Positions 6,182 to 14,583 of a stretch of DNA of 44,275 bases are shown here, one piece after another; positions within the stretch are counted from its first letter, which is position 1; the number at the start of each line of letters is the position of its first letter. The position numbers were made by a program, and so were the translations under genes. The notes beneath the pieces were generated by a model, which saw nothing but the letters and a program-made list of their open reading frames with translations, was not told the origin of the DNA and did not search any database. This stretch comes from Oscillospiraceae bacterium (lineage in GTDB: Bacteria; Bacillota; Clostridia; Oscillospirales; Oscillospiraceae). The stretch is from contig JAAWUC010000004.1 in the NCBI GenBank assembly GCA_022804995.1, forward strand, positions 1 to 44,275, in the 5' to 3' direction.

Positions 6182-8614
6182 ATGGATAAACAATGGAGTC
6201 TGATGAACAGGGCGCTGGCTGCGCTGGTTTGTCTGGCGATGGTGCTGGTTTGGGTCCCGGGAAAGGCGTTGGCGGCAGAGGATACGATAAACATTTGGGT
6301 TATATATTCCACTATAAATTCTAATGGTACTCGCGAAGACTATATTAAAGAATTAAAGACAATTTTCGAGGACACAATCAAGAATTATAAAGGCCAACAA
6401 CTTCAAGTATACTCCTCAACAAATGAAGCTGAATTAAACGCTATTTCAGCTGACAATACGAAACTACTGACAATTTTAACTCCGGATCCAAATGGTCAAT
6501 TGGAAACGTATGCACCACAATTAAGAACTTATATGGAAAACGGCGGCTGTTTATGGCTATGCGGGGAAAACGACAAAAATTTTCATAGTAATAATCAAAA
6601 AATTCAAGCTCTTTCCAAAGAGTTAGGCGTCGCATACACTCTTGGCAGCCTTTCCACTAGCAATATCGAAGCAGCTCTGGATCCTACCTCTTCATTAGGA
6701 AAACCTAATGAGTTTGGAAAATACAACTCCGTAATGTTATATGCCGCTAATGAAATAAAGGATTATAATGCTAACTCCAAACCAATCATTACTCTCAACG
6801 GGCTCGTATATATGATTGATACACCTGTTGAAAAAGGATTTTTGACTGTGTCCGCCGATTTGAATTTATTTTATGCACGTAATGAAAATCTTCCTTGGGG
6901 AAAGCAGATCTTGTACAATTTCCTGGATAGAAGTATTCAGAGCATTCAGGAAGCTTCTCACTCACATAAGTGGACCTATTCCGCAGAGGGATTCATTATC
7001 TCCGCATATTGTACAGAAACAGAAAAAGCAGAACTATGTATTTATCATGGCGAGCAAAACGCTGTCAAGATTGAAACAGCAACTAAAGATAAAATTTACG
7101 ATGGAAAACCTTACGACGGTATGATCCAGAGTGACGAATTCCAAACGGTTCAAACGCTTCCGAAAGCAATAAATACATATTACAAAGTTGGTGACAACAC
7201 CCCTTTGCAATCTGAACCAATAGATCTTGGCAACTACAAAGTTGTAGTGACAGTTACAGCTGATGATGGAACCCCCTATAGTATAGAGAGCACCTTCTCT
7301 ATCACCCCGCCTGCCCCCACCGTCACCGCCCGCGATTACACCGGCGTCTACGACGGCCAGCCCCACAGCATCACCGTAGACGCCCCCGCCGGTGCGAACG
7401 TGACCTACAGCACGGACGGCATAAACTACAGCGCGGCAAACCCTGCGTACACAAATGCAGGCACCTACACAGTACATTATGATGTAGACGGCGCAAAAGG
7501 CACTGCCGCCGTGCGGATCATCCCCCGCACCGTAAGCATCCGCTGGAGCGAGGAGACCGCCTTCCGCTATACCGGCGAGCCCCAGGCCCCCGCCGCCGGG
7601 GCCGAGGGCCTTCTCCCCAGCGACGCCTGCGAGGTTGAGGTTTCCGGGGCCCAGACGGAGCCGGGCGAGTATACCGCCGAGGCAGTCCGCCTGAGCAATC
7701 CCAACTACCGCCTGCCCACCTCCGGCACAACCCAGGAATTCCGCATCATCAGGGCGAGCACCAGTGCGCCCAGCACCCCGTCCTATCCCATCATCGTTCG
7801 GGATGAGGCCCCGGAGGGCGGGCTTGTCCGCGCCAGCCGGGACTGGTCCCACCGGGGAGCCACCATCACTGTCACCGCCGAGCCCCTGGAGGGCTACCGT
7901 CTGGAACAAGTGACCGCTGTCACCCGGGACGGCAAATCCCTCCGCCTCACGGAGAAGGAGGGGAGCAGCTGCAAATATACCTTTACCATGCCCGCCGACA
8001 AGATCTTTGTGGAGGCGGTCTTTTCCCGTGAGGAGACCGCCTCCACCGCCGGTCCCGGCGGTGAGGACGCGCCTGCCGAGCCGGAGATCCACGCTGTATC
8101 GGAGAGCCCCGCTGTGCCGGAGGGCACCGCCCTCACCTGCCCCGGAGTCACCGCCTGCCCCATCTGGCCCTATTTTGACGCCAACCCCTCCGCGTGGTAC
8201 CACGACGGCGTCCACTACTGCCTGGAAACCGGCCTGATGACAGGCTACGACGACGCCACTTTCCGGCCCCGGGACACCGTCAGCCGTGCTGAGGCCCTGG
8301 TCATGCTCTGGCGGCTGCGGGGCACTCCCGCGGCGAACAGCGCCCCCGCCTTCACGGATGTCAGCGAAACCGCATGGTACGCCGGAGCGGTCCGCTGGGC
8401 CGCGTCGGAAAGCATCGTCCTCGGTACTGGCACCGGCCGCCTCGCCCCCGGCGAGACGCTGACCCACCGCCAGCTGAACACCATTCTCCAGCGCTGTGCC
8501 CAGTCCATGGGCCTGGAGCCCCCGGCCCTCATGGGCGAGGATCCCGCCGCCCTGGTGAGCCGGGCTCAGGCCGCTGTGGCTCTGGCGGACTTTGCGCAGA
8601 ATACGTTAAAATAA
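6182..8614 (+). CDS. Mosaic SLH-anchored surface protein
   Basis: An 810-residue exported protein. Signal peptide at 1-31 (ALAALVCLAMVLVWVPGKALA). Residues about 35-255 form a domain that looks like a GATase1/Rossmann-type extracellular module (INIWVIYSTI, LLTILTPDPNG, YMENGGCLWLCGEN, GKQILYNFLDRS). Immunoglobulin-like beta repeats of the MBG type follow (IYDGKPYDG; YTGVYDGQPHSITVDAPAGA; PNYRLPTSGTTQEFRII), then an InlB-B-like repeat (GATITVTAEPLEGYRLEQVT). Two S-layer homology repeats close the protein (YFDANPSAWYHDGVHYCLET; FTDVSETAWYAGAVRWAASE), which should bind secondary wall polymer. DNA for residues about 37-375 (6290-7305) is clearly AT-rich, while the rest is GC-rich: a domain swap. 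Role probably adhesion or wall-associated binding; ligand unknown. Confidence 0.85.
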   Translation: MDKQWSLMNRALAALVCLAMVLVWVPGKALAAEDTINIWVIYSTINSNGTREDYIKELKTIFEDTIKNYKGQQLQVYSSTNEAELNAISADNTKLLTILTPDPNGQLETYAPQLRTYMENGGCLWLCGENDKNFHSNNQKIQALSKELGVAYTLGSLSTSNIEAALDPTSSLGKPNEFGKYNSVMLYAANEIKDYNANSKPIITLNGLVYMIDTPVEKGFLTVSADLNLFYARNENLPWGKQILYNFLDRSIQSIQEASHSHKWTYSAEGFIISAYCTETEKAELCIYHGEQNAVKIETATKDKIYDGKPYDGMIQSDEFQTVQTLPKAINTYYKVGDNTPLQSEPIDLGNYKVVVTVTADDGTPYSIESTFSITPPAPTVTARDYTGVYDGQPHSITVDAPAGANVTYSTDGINYSAANPAYTNAGTYTVHYDVDGAKGTAAVRIIPRTVSIRWSEETAFRYTGEPQAPAAGAEGLLPSDACEVEVSGAQTEPGEYTAEAVRLSNPNYRLPTSGTTQEFRIIRASTSAPSTPSYPIIVRDEAPEGGLVRASRDWSHRGATITVTAEPLEGYRLEQVTAVTRDGKSLRLTEKEGSSCKYTFTMPADKIFVEAVFSREETASTAGPGGEDAPAEPEIHAVSESPAVPEGTALTCPGVTACPIWPYFDANPSAWYHDGVHYCLETGLMTGYDDATFRPRDTVSRAEALVMLWRLRGTPAANSAPAFTDVSETAWYAGAVRWAASESIVLGTGTGRLAPGETLTHRQLNTILQRCAQSMGLEPPALMGEDPAALVSRAQAAVALADFAQNTLK

Positions 8615-8626
8615 CCACAATCCCCG

Positions 8627-8655
8627 TTTACAAATCCTTCCCCAGGTGGTATACT
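8627..8655 (+). promoter_or_regulatory. Promoter of birA
   Basis: TTTACA (8627-8632), 17 bases, TATACT (8650-8655), 26 bases before the start codon. Confidence 0.7.
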
Positions 8656-8681
8656 CTCCCTGAAAGCGGGGTGAGTGCGGA

Positions 8682-9668
8682 ATGAAGGAGCGGATCTACC
8701 GCCTGCTGCTGGAGAACGAGGGGCGCTTCCTCTCCGGCCAGGAGATCAGCGCGCAGCTGGGTGTCACCCGGGCCGCTGTCTGGAAAGCCATCGACGCCCT
8801 CCGCCGGGACGGCTACACTGTGGAGGCCCGGACGGGTCTGGGCTACCGCCTGCTGGGAATGCCGGACGCGCTGACGGAGCGGGAGATCCGGCGGTATCTG
8901 CCGGCGGACGGCCCGGCGGAGCTGCGGTGCTTTGACGAGATTGACTCCACCAACTCCTATCTGAAGCGGGAGGCTCTGTCCGGAGCCCCCCACAAAACCG
9001 CCGCCGTAGCCAACCGGCAGACCGCCGGGCGGGGCCGGATGGCCCGGACCTTCCTCTCCCCGGCGGACCGGGGGGTCTACCTGTCCCTGCTCCTGCGGCC
9101 CCAGCTGCCGCCGGAGGCCCTGCTGGGTGCCACGGGGATGGCGGCGGTGGCGGTGTGCGACGCGGTGGAGAAAACCGCCGGGGTGCGCCCGGGCATCAAG
9201 TGGACCAATGATCTGGTCCTCCACAACAGGAAGCTGTGCGGCATCCTGACGGAGCTGGCCCTGGAGGGCGAGACGGGCCGGGCGGAGTCCCTGGTCATCG
9301 GGGCCGGGGTCAACGTGAGCCAGATGCCGGAGGATTTCAGCCCCGAGGTCTCGGCTATGGCTACCAGCCTAGCGCAGGAGGGATACCCCGTCTCCCGTCC
9401 GGCTCTGGCGGCGGCGATGATCGAGGCCTTCTGCCGGCTGGGGGACAGTCTGGGGGGCGATATCGCCTCCTGGGCGGCGGCCTACCGCCGGGACTGCGTC
9501 ACTCTGGGGAAGGACGTCCGCCTGCTGTGGACCGACGGGCAGAAGCGGGCCCGGGCTCTGGACATCGACGATCAGTTCGGCCTGGTGGTCCGGCTGGAGG
9601 ACGGAACAGAGACCACCGTCCGCACCGGGGAGGTGTCGGTCCGGGGCCTGTACGGCTACGCGGAGTGA
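8682..9668 (+). CDS. birA: Bifunctional biotin ligase / biotin operon repressor BirA
   Basis: A 328-residue protein, the usual length for the repressor-containing form. Residues 1-60 are a winged helix (LSGQEISAQLGVTRAAVWKAIDALRRDGY). The central ligase domain has the biotinyl-AMP loop GRGRM (116-120) and KWTND (173-177, normally KWPND). The C-terminal SH3-like part runs from about 280 (VTLGKDVRLLW...GLVVRLEDGTETTVRTGEVSVR). It activates biotin with ATP and attaches it to carboxylase carrier proteins, and the N-terminal domain can repress biotin genes. It has its own promoter, and the next gene starts 7 bases after its stop, so the two are cotranscribed. No biotin synthesis gene or BirA palindrome was seen here. 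Confidence 0.95.
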   Translation: MKERIYRLLLENEGRFLSGQEISAQLGVTRAAVWKAIDALRRDGYTVEARTGLGYRLLGMPDALTEREIRRYLPADGPAELRCFDEIDSTNSYLKREALSGAPHKTAAVANRQTAGRGRMARTFLSPADRGVYLSLLLRPQLPPEALLGATGMAAVAVCDAVEKTAGVRPGIKWTNDLVLHNRKLCGILTELALEGETGRAESLVIGAGVNVSQMPEDFSPEVSAMATSLAQEGYPVSRPALAAAMIEAFCRLGDSLGGDIASWAAAYRRDCVTLGKDVRLLWTDGQKRARALDIDDQFGLVVRLEDGTETTVRTGEVSVRGLYGYAE

Positions 9669-9675
9669 CGGGCCT

Positions 9676-10197
9676 ATGAAAATCGCGGTGATGGGCTACA
9701 GCGGCTCCGGGAAATCCACTCTGGCCCGGGCCTTGGGGGAGCGGTACGGGGTGGAGGTGCTCCACCTGGACACGGTGCAGTTCCTGCCGGGCTGGGAGAT
9801 CCGCCCGGACGGGGACAAGGAGCGGATGGTCCAGGAGTTCCTGGATACCCGCGAGGGCTGGGTGGTGGACGGAACCTACTCCCGGCTCTCCTTCCGGCGG
9901 CGGCTGGAGGAGGCGGATCTCATCGTCCTGATGCTCTTCAACCGCTTCACCGCCCTCTGGCGGGTGACGAAGCGGTATCTGGTCAACCGGGGCAGGGCCC
10001 GGCCCGATATGGCGGAGGGCTGTTCGGAGAAGCTGGACGCCGAGTTCGTCTGGTGGGTCCTCCACAAGGGCCGCAGCCGCCGGGACAGGGAGCGCTGGCG
10101 GCAGATTGCCGCTCAATACAGCGAAAAAACCGTCCTTCTGAAAAACCAGCGGCAGATTGACGCCTTTCTGCTGGCGAAAAGCATAGACGCCGGGTGA
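9676..10197 (+). CDS. P-loop nucleotide kinase-like protein (FlaR/topology-modulation family)
   Basis: A 173-residue protein with a Walker A at the very N-terminus (MGYSGSGKSTLARAL) and the family pattern HLDTVQFLPGWE...WVVDGTYSR, then FRRRLEEADLIVLMLFNRFTALWRVTKRY. This matches the small AAA/adenylate-kinase-like proteins annotated as 'topology modulation protein' (FlaR). They bind and hydrolyse ATP; the physiological substrate is not established. It starts 7 bases after birA and is probably its operon partner. The chromate-transporter pair starts 45 bases later and may be in the same transcript. Confidence 0.8.
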   Translation: MKIAVMGYSGSGKSTLARALGERYGVEVLHLDTVQFLPGWEIRPDGDKERMVQEFLDTREGWVVDGTYSRLSFRRRLEEADLIVLMLFNRFTALWRVTKRYLVNRGRARPDMAEGCSEKLDAEFVWWVLHKGRSRRDRERWRQIAAQYSEKTVLLKNQRQIDAFLLAKSIDAG

Positions 10198-10242
10198 TCG
10201 GGAATTTTTTTGACTTTATAAGATGAAAGAGGGATCCATATT

Positions 10243-10785
10243 ATGAGCATCTACCCAGATATGTTCCTCACCTTTGCCAAGGTGGGGGTCATGACCTTCG
10301 GCGGCGGCTACGCCATGCTGCCGATCCTCCAGCGGGAGGTGGTGGACAGCAAGGGCTGGGCCACCGAGGAGGAGCTGATGGACTATTTCGCCATCGGCCA
10401 ATGCACGCCGGGCATTATCGCGGTCAACACCGCCACCTTTATCGGCCAGAAGAACCGGGGCGTCCTGGGGGGCATCGTCGCCACCCTGGGGCTGGTGTTC
10501 CCCTCCCTGGTCATCATCTCCCTGCTGGCCGGGGTGATCGAGGCCTTCTCCCATCTGGAGTGGATTCAGCACGCCTTCGGCGGCGTCCGAGTGTGCGTGT
10601 GCATCCTCATCCTCAACGCGGTGATGAAGCTGCTGAAAAAAGCGGTGATTGACGTGCCCACGGCGCTTATCTTCGCCCTTGTGGCCCTGGGCAGCTTCTT
10701 CCTCTCGGGCATCAGCCCTGTGTACTATGTGCTGGCGGCGGCAGCGGCCGGTATTGTGCTGAAGAATCTGGGGGTGAAGAAATGA
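10243..10785 (+). CDS. chrA: Chromate transporter, short-chain CHR subunit 1
   Basis: A 180-residue membrane protein. FAKVGVMTFGGGYAMLPILQ (10-29) and the QCTPGIIAVNTATFIGQK stretch are hallmarks of the CHR (ChrA) family. Hydrophobic segments lie at about 78-100, 117-135 and 147-175. Short-chain CHR proteins come as adjacent pairs that form the equivalent of one long ChrA and are thought to export chromate with the proton gradient; the natural substrate in gut anaerobes may differ. Its stop overlaps the next start by 4 bases (ATGA), indicating translational coupling. GAGGG lies ahead of the ATG. Confidence 0.9.
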   Translation: MSIYPDMFLTFAKVGVMTFGGGYAMLPILQREVVDSKGWATEEELMDYFAIGQCTPGIIAVNTATFIGQKNRGVLGGIVATLGLVFPSLVIISLLAGVIEAFSHLEWIQHAFGGVRVCVCILILNAVMKLLKKAVIDVPTALIFALVALGSFFLSGISPVYYVLAAAAAGIVLKNLGVKK

Positions 10786-11372
10786 TCCTCTACTTACAGC
10801 TGTTCTGGGAGTTCTTCAAGACGGGCCTGTTCGCCGTGGGCGGCGGCATGGCCACCATCCCCTTCCTCTACAACATGGCCGACGCCACCGGCTGGTTCAC
10901 CCGCAACGACGTAGCCAACATGATCGCCGTGGGGGAATCCACCCCGGGGCCCATCGGCGTGAACATGGCTACCTACGTGGGCTACGTCACCGGCAGCGGG
11001 GAGGGCGGTCTGCCCTTCGCCATTCTGGGGGCGGTGGTCGCTACTCTTGGACTCATCACGCCGTCCGTCATCGTGATCCTGATCATCGCCTCGTTTTTGA
11101 AGGCATTCCGGAACAACCGCTATGTAGACAGCGCCTTCTACGGCCTGCGCCCCGCCTCCACCGGGCTTATCGCCGCGGCGGGACTGTCGGTGGTGGCTGC
11201 CAACCTGCTGGATTTGGAGGCCACGTTCGGGCTGGATTTTTTCAACATCAAGGGGATTATTCTGGCGGTAGTTCTCTGGGTGCTGACCAACAAGGTCAAG
11301 CAGACCAAGAGGCTTCACCCCATTCTGTTTATCCTGGCCTCCGCCGCGGTGGGAGTCGCTCTGGGAATGTAA
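10782..11372 (+). CDS. chrA: Chromate transporter, short-chain CHR subunit 2
   Basis: A 196-residue membrane protein, the second half of the CHR pair. FFKTGLFAVGGGMATIPFLY (about 9-28) and GESTPGPIGVNMATYVGY match the CHR signatures. Hydrophobic helices cover most of the rest (AILGAVVATLGLITPSVIVI; GLIAAAGLSVVAANLLDL; IILAVVLWVLTN). It is translationally coupled to subunit 1. A rho-independent hairpin follows 12 bases after the stop. Substrate specificity cannot be read from the sequence. Confidence 0.9.
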   Translation: MILYLQLFWEFFKTGLFAVGGGMATIPFLYNMADATGWFTRNDVANMIAVGESTPGPIGVNMATYVGYVTGSGEGGLPFAILGAVVATLGLITPSVIVILIIASFLKAFRNNRYVDSAFYGLRPASTGLIAAAGLSVVAANLLDLEATFGLDFFNIKGIILAVVLWVLTNKVKQTKRLHPILFILASAAVGVALGM

Positions 11373-11383
11373 ATACAGCGGAC

Positions 11384-11411
11384 AAAAAGCAGCCTTCTCC
11401 AGGCTGCTTTT
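11384..11411 (+). terminator. Terminator of the chromate transporter operon
   Basis: AAAAGCAGCCT / AGGCTGCTTTT with a 5-base loop, 12 bases after the stop codon. Confidence 0.85.
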
Positions 11412-11577
11412 CGCGTATAAAATCTTAAATCTTACTGGCGGAGCAGTTGAGCAAGATTTTGGCAGTTCTCGGCTCCTGCGGAGAAAATCCGGCTCCTATC
11501 GAAATATTGCATAGAAATATCCGCTTTGATGTGATCAACACACTGGGATGCAAGGTTTCTTTGCATTTAGCATAAAG

Positions 11578-11780
11578 GTCCCTTCCAGGGTGTATCTGGC
11601 GTCATCAGCCAGTTCCTCATAGTCCTTCCAGATATGTCGCGGGACCGTCTTTACGCAGTTTTAGAGCGGGTGCATAAATGGCGGAAGGGACATTGGGCAC
11701 AGCTTTTCGGGTCGCTATGGTATTCCCGGTATCCATCCCGGTGGTGGTACGGTAGGACAGAACCTGGTATTACTTCTGCA
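11578..11780 (-). pseudogene. Remnant of an IS1182-family transposase
   Basis: Reverse-strand translation reads VLPYHHRDGYREYHSDPKSC, then AQCPFRHLCTRSKTA, then after a one-base slip VKTVPRHIWKDYEELADDAR. This is the zinc-finger-like C-terminal region of IS1182-type DDE transposases (xxRDGYREYxSDPxxCxxCPxxxxCTxSK...VxRHIW). N-terminal and catalytic parts are absent. It is dead by truncation and frameshift. The 170 bases to its left (11412-11577) show no further recognisable coding and may be its eroded end. Confidence 0.75.
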
Positions 11781-11784
11781 CATA

Positions 11785-11911
11785 AAAAGCAGGTCACGAG
11801 AGACGGACGATGCTGTAATTTCCGCATGAATGACTGAATCTTATAAGAGATATCTTCCGCTAGATACCCTTAGGATTCTGTTTCCGAGCACGCTTCGCCG
11901 GGCGCTGCCGC
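11785..11911 (-). pseudogene. Internally deleted remnant of an IS630-family transposase
   Basis: The reverse strand encodes RQRPAKRARKQNPKGI followed by a stop, then ISYKIQSFMRKLQHRPSLVT in frame with the C-terminal end. The same two blocks occur in the IS630 remnant at 16680-17131 (CQRPAKRARKQKPTGI; CHKIPPFMRRLQHRPSLAS), in the opposite orientation. The catalytic centre is deleted. It is fused to IS5-like and IS1182-like debris on its two sides. Confidence 0.7.
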
Positions 11912-12063
11912 TCCGGCAAATCCCGTCATGGTATTCCGGTATTCAGCCCATACAGAATTGCGTTGAGCATTTCTCGATTACTTCTTCCGGGCCGCCCTCC
12001 TTGCGGCTTCTTTTCCGGCGGAAACAAATCCTTGATCCTATTCCATTATCTTTCGCTGATTTC
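11912..12063 (-). pseudogene. Remnant of an IS5-family transposase N-terminus
   Basis: Reverse-strand translation gives EISER-stop-WNRIKDLFPPEKK, then GGRPGRSNREMLNAILYGLN, then TGIP-stop-RDLPER. The pattern is the N-terminal DUF4096-like domain of IS5/IS427 transposases (xDEQWxxIxxLLPP...GRPxxxxRxxLNGILxxxxTGxPWRDLPER). Two in-frame stops and loss of the catalytic domain make it a fossil. From here to 12190 the sequence is AT-rich and holds nothing I recognise. Confidence 0.75.
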
Positions 12064-12193
12064 ATGTCTTTTCATGTGCTCTATTTTATCATTTCAGCAC
12101 TTTACACACAATCCCTTGGTTTTTTTGACAAGTACCTATCTATTCGTAATCGCATGGCGGCATCTTCCTGTTACCGCCAAAGTGCAAAATAGC

Positions 12194-12219
12194 GGTGGCT
12201 CTGATTTCTCAAAGCCACC
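12194..12219 (-). terminator. Possible terminator of the VanRS-like/ABC unit
   Basis: GGTGGCT (12194-12200) pairs with AGCCACC (12213-12219), 85 bases past the permease stop on the reverse strand. The T tract that follows is weak (GCTATTTTGC). Confidence 0.45.
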
Positions 12220-12304
12220 AGAAATAAGCATGCTTAAGGACTGCTACACGACATCTTTTTCTTTTGTCGTCGTGCGACAGCTATTTTGAGTATTCAAAAC
12301 AAAA

Positions 12305-13552
12305 TTATTTTGCAGTGTGCTTACAATAAGAACGCACCGCCAGGAACGCAAATAGCGGTATCTCCATGATACAGGCTCCAATCATGGCATAAGGCGTCCA
12401 GACCGCCAGACCGCCCAGGCTCAAAAACTTGAAGTCAGTGATGGCGTAAAGGATACTGGCCTGGATGCTGGTGCCGCTGGCGGGGAGGATGCTGCACAGC
12501 CAGGTGGACAGCGCCCCAGGAACCGCCATGGAGAGCACCACTGGCGCGATGCAGAACACCAGCCCGGAGGCCAGGGACACCGCAGTGGTCTTGCTTCTGG
12601 ATGAGAGAAACAGCTCGAAGCTAACGGAGGCCAGCACTGAAAGCAGACCGGCCACGGCAAACAGGCGCTGGAGTTCTCCGATATTCATATCGGTCAGGGT
12701 CACGATGGAGTAGAGCATCTGGATGGAGGTTTTGGTACACTCCCAGCCAAACAGGCTGTTGACCACCAGAATATGCGCGATTACACAAACCACAAAGGCG
12801 GCCCCGCTGACAAACAGGGCGGCTAACACCTTGGATACCCCCAGCCTGGCACGGCCATTCCGGGTACAGCGCAGAATATCGTCCGCGCCAGACTGATAAT
12901 CAGCGGAGAACACCGGGGCGGCGATCACCACACAGAACAGCAGTACCAGGAATCCCATGATGTTCTGGTAGTCCAGAATGGTGGAGCTCATACCGGGATA
13001 GACCTCAAAAGGCTTTTCCACTCCCAGATACATCTCCACAGCCTTGCGCTGGGCGGCGGGGCTGTTCGGCTGTTCCATCGCCATCAGGGAGGCGATCCGG
13101 GCTTCGCAGACGGAATAGTAGTCGTCAATTTTCTCCGGGTCGATCTCCATGATGGTTGGAGCCATGCCGGTATCCGGGTTGGCAAACGCCTCCTTGACGC
13201 CGTGGAGCAGTGGGGCGATGGGGAGAATCTCCTTCTCATAAACGCCCTCTGGCAGATCGTAGGATTCCATGACACCGTAGGACGTGAGACAGACTTGATA
13301 GATCTCCACCGCCTCCCGCACCCGCTCCGGGGTAACAATGCCGCTGGCATCCGCCTGACGCTCCTTTTCGTAGGCGATGGAAGCCAGTCCGGTCAGATTG
13401 ACCTCGTTCCCGGCCTCGTCTGTATAGTTACTGTAGCAGTAGGTGGTCGGCAGATAGGCCAGCAGGACGGAGAGAATCAACGCCAGCGCCAGCAAAATCC
13501 AGGTGAGCCTTGACTTCAAGACCCGTTTCAGTTCCAAACAAAAGATTCCCAT
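12305..13552 (-). CDS. ABC-2 type transporter permease
   Basis: A 415-residue membrane protein: TM1 at about 12-34 (SRLTWILLALALILSVLLAY), a large extracytoplasmic loop of about 170 residues, then five or six helices from about 205 (YQNIMGFLVLLFCVVIAAPV; ALFVSGAAFVVCVIAHILVV; RLFAVAGLLSVLASVSFELF; AVSLASGLVFCIAPVVLSM; and one near the end). This is the ABC-2/BcrB-like layout of exporters for peptides, antibiotics or lantibiotic immunity. The start follows the ATPase stop directly (TAAATG), so the two are coupled. Substrate unknown; the VanRS-like regulator next door suggests response to a cell-wall-active compound (inference). Confidence 0.85.
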   Translation of the reverse strand: MGIFCLELKRVLKSRLTWILLALALILSVLLAYLPTTYCYSNYTDEAGNEVNLTGLASIAYEKERQADASGIVTPERVREAVEIYQVCLTSYGVMESYDLPEGVYEKEILPIAPLLHGVKEAFANPDTGMAPTIMEIDPEKIDDYYSVCEARIASLMAMEQPNSPAAQRKAVEMYLGVEKPFEVYPGMSSTILDYQNIMGFLVLLFCVVIAAPVFSADYQSGADDILRCTRNGRARLGVSKVLAALFVSGAAFVVCVIAHILVVNSLFGWECTKTSIQMLYSIVTLTDMNIGELQRLFAVAGLLSVLASVSFELFLSSRSKTTAVSLASGLVFCIAPVVLSMAVPGALSTWLCSILPASGTSIQASILYAITDFKFLSLGGLAVWTPYAMIGACIMEIPLFAFLAVRSYCKHTAK

Positions 13553-14446
13553 TTACCGATACCTCCTGTCATTTTCTCCGCTGCTTTCCGGGAACATCCA
13601 CAGATACAGATCCTCCAGCCGGGGTGTTGCGGCGCTGGAGACGGCGCTGCGGGGCCGGTCAGACAGATAGCGGATGGAGACGCCGCCGTCGTTCTCGTTT
13701 CGCAGATTGGTAATTTGCAGCTTACTTTCATACTCCGGCACAGCTTCCGCCGGGATGGTGCAGCTCCACACCTTTCCCTCCACCAGCTTGACGAGTTCCT
13801 CCGTTGTCCCTGTCGCCAGCAGCTTGCCGCCCTTAATGACGGCGTGGCAGGTGGCGATATACTCCACGTCGGGAACGATGTGGGTAGAGATCAGCACAAT
13901 CCGGTCATGGGCAAACTCCGAAAGCAAGTTGCGGAAACGTACCCGCTCCCCAGGGTCAAGTCCCCCGGTTGGTTCGTCCAAAATCAAAACCTCCGGGTCG
14001 TTCAGCAACGCCTGGGCAATCCCTACCCGGCGCCTCATGCCGCCGGAGAGCGTAGCGATTTTCTTGTTGCAGACGTCCAGCAAAGAAACTCGTTCCAGCA
14101 ATTCATGTATTTTCCGCCAGCCCTGCCGTTTGGGAAGCCCTTTCAACGCGGCAACATATGCCAGATAGTCTTTCACTGTAAACTCCTGATGAAAACCGAA
14201 CTCCTGGGGCAGATAGCCGAAAATATCCCGATACTGCTCCCCCAGCGTCTGGATGGGAGCGCCGTCATATACTACTTGGCCGGAAGTGGGCTGCATAATT
14301 CCGGCAATCATCCGCATGAGGGTGGTCTTGCCTGCGCCGTTGGCCCCCAGCAGGCCCCACACGCCCGGCGTCAATTCCAGGTTGATGTCATTGACAGCTT
14401 TTTTGTCTTTGAACCGCTTGGAAACATGGTCGATCAGCAATTCCAT
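13553..14446 (-). CDS. ABC transporter ATPase (BcrA-like)
   Basis: A 297-residue ATP-binding subunit. Walker A GANGAGKT at 34-41, Q-loop LPQEFGFHQEF at about 79-89, signature LSGGM at 133-137, Walker B VLILDEP at 153-159 and switch His in STHIV. It ends with about 70 extra residues of the kind seen in drug-export ATPases. AAGGAG lies 8 bases before the ATG. The partner permease is immediately downstream. The 137-base space between it and the histidine kinase contains a repeat array identical in type to the one before the response regulator, so it probably has its own regulated promoter. Confidence 0.93.
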   Translation of the reverse strand: MELLIDHVSKRFKDKKAVNDINLELTPGVWGLLGANGAGKTTLMRMIAGIMQPTSGQVVYDGAPIQTLGEQYRDIFGYLPQEFGFHQEFTVKDYLAYVAALKGLPKRQGWRKIHELLERVSLLDVCNKKIATLSGGMRRRVGIAQALLNDPEVLILDEPTGGLDPGERVRFRNLLSEFAHDRIVLISTHIVPDVEYIATCHAVIKGGKLLATGTTEELVKLVEGKVWSCTIPAEAVPEYESKLQITNLRNENDGGVSIRYLSDRPRSAVSSAATPRLEDLYLWMFPESSGENDRRYR

Positions 14447-14544
14447 GTAAAATCTCCTTTTCCGTTTGCGAAATAAAGGCGCTCTTGCCTTGGTATCATC
14501 ATTCTACCAAAAGCAAAAGCGCTGTTTCCTTGTTCGCTCACACC

Positions 14545-14583
14545 GTATTCAACTGTTTTCCTACGGACTTTCTTACGATTTTC
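14545..14583 (-). promoter_or_regulatory. Predicted VanR-type operator and promoter of the ABC unit
   Basis: Read on the reverse strand: GAAAATCGTAAGAAAGTCCG (14583-14564) continues as TAGGAAAAC, so GAAAAT, GAAAGT and GAAAAC recur at 11- and 12-base steps. A weak -10 (GAATAC, 14550-14545) follows 4 bases later. The same arrangement is found before the response regulator gene. The repeats resemble the TCGTAxGAAA-type boxes described for VanR-activated promoters. A poor -10 with phased boxes fits an activator-dependent promoter. Confidence 0.65.

Noticed and set aside
11634-12289. Three short forward frames between the chromate operon and the ABC permease
   Set aside because: They are antisense to transposase remnants or lie in AT-rich debris, without ribosome sites.
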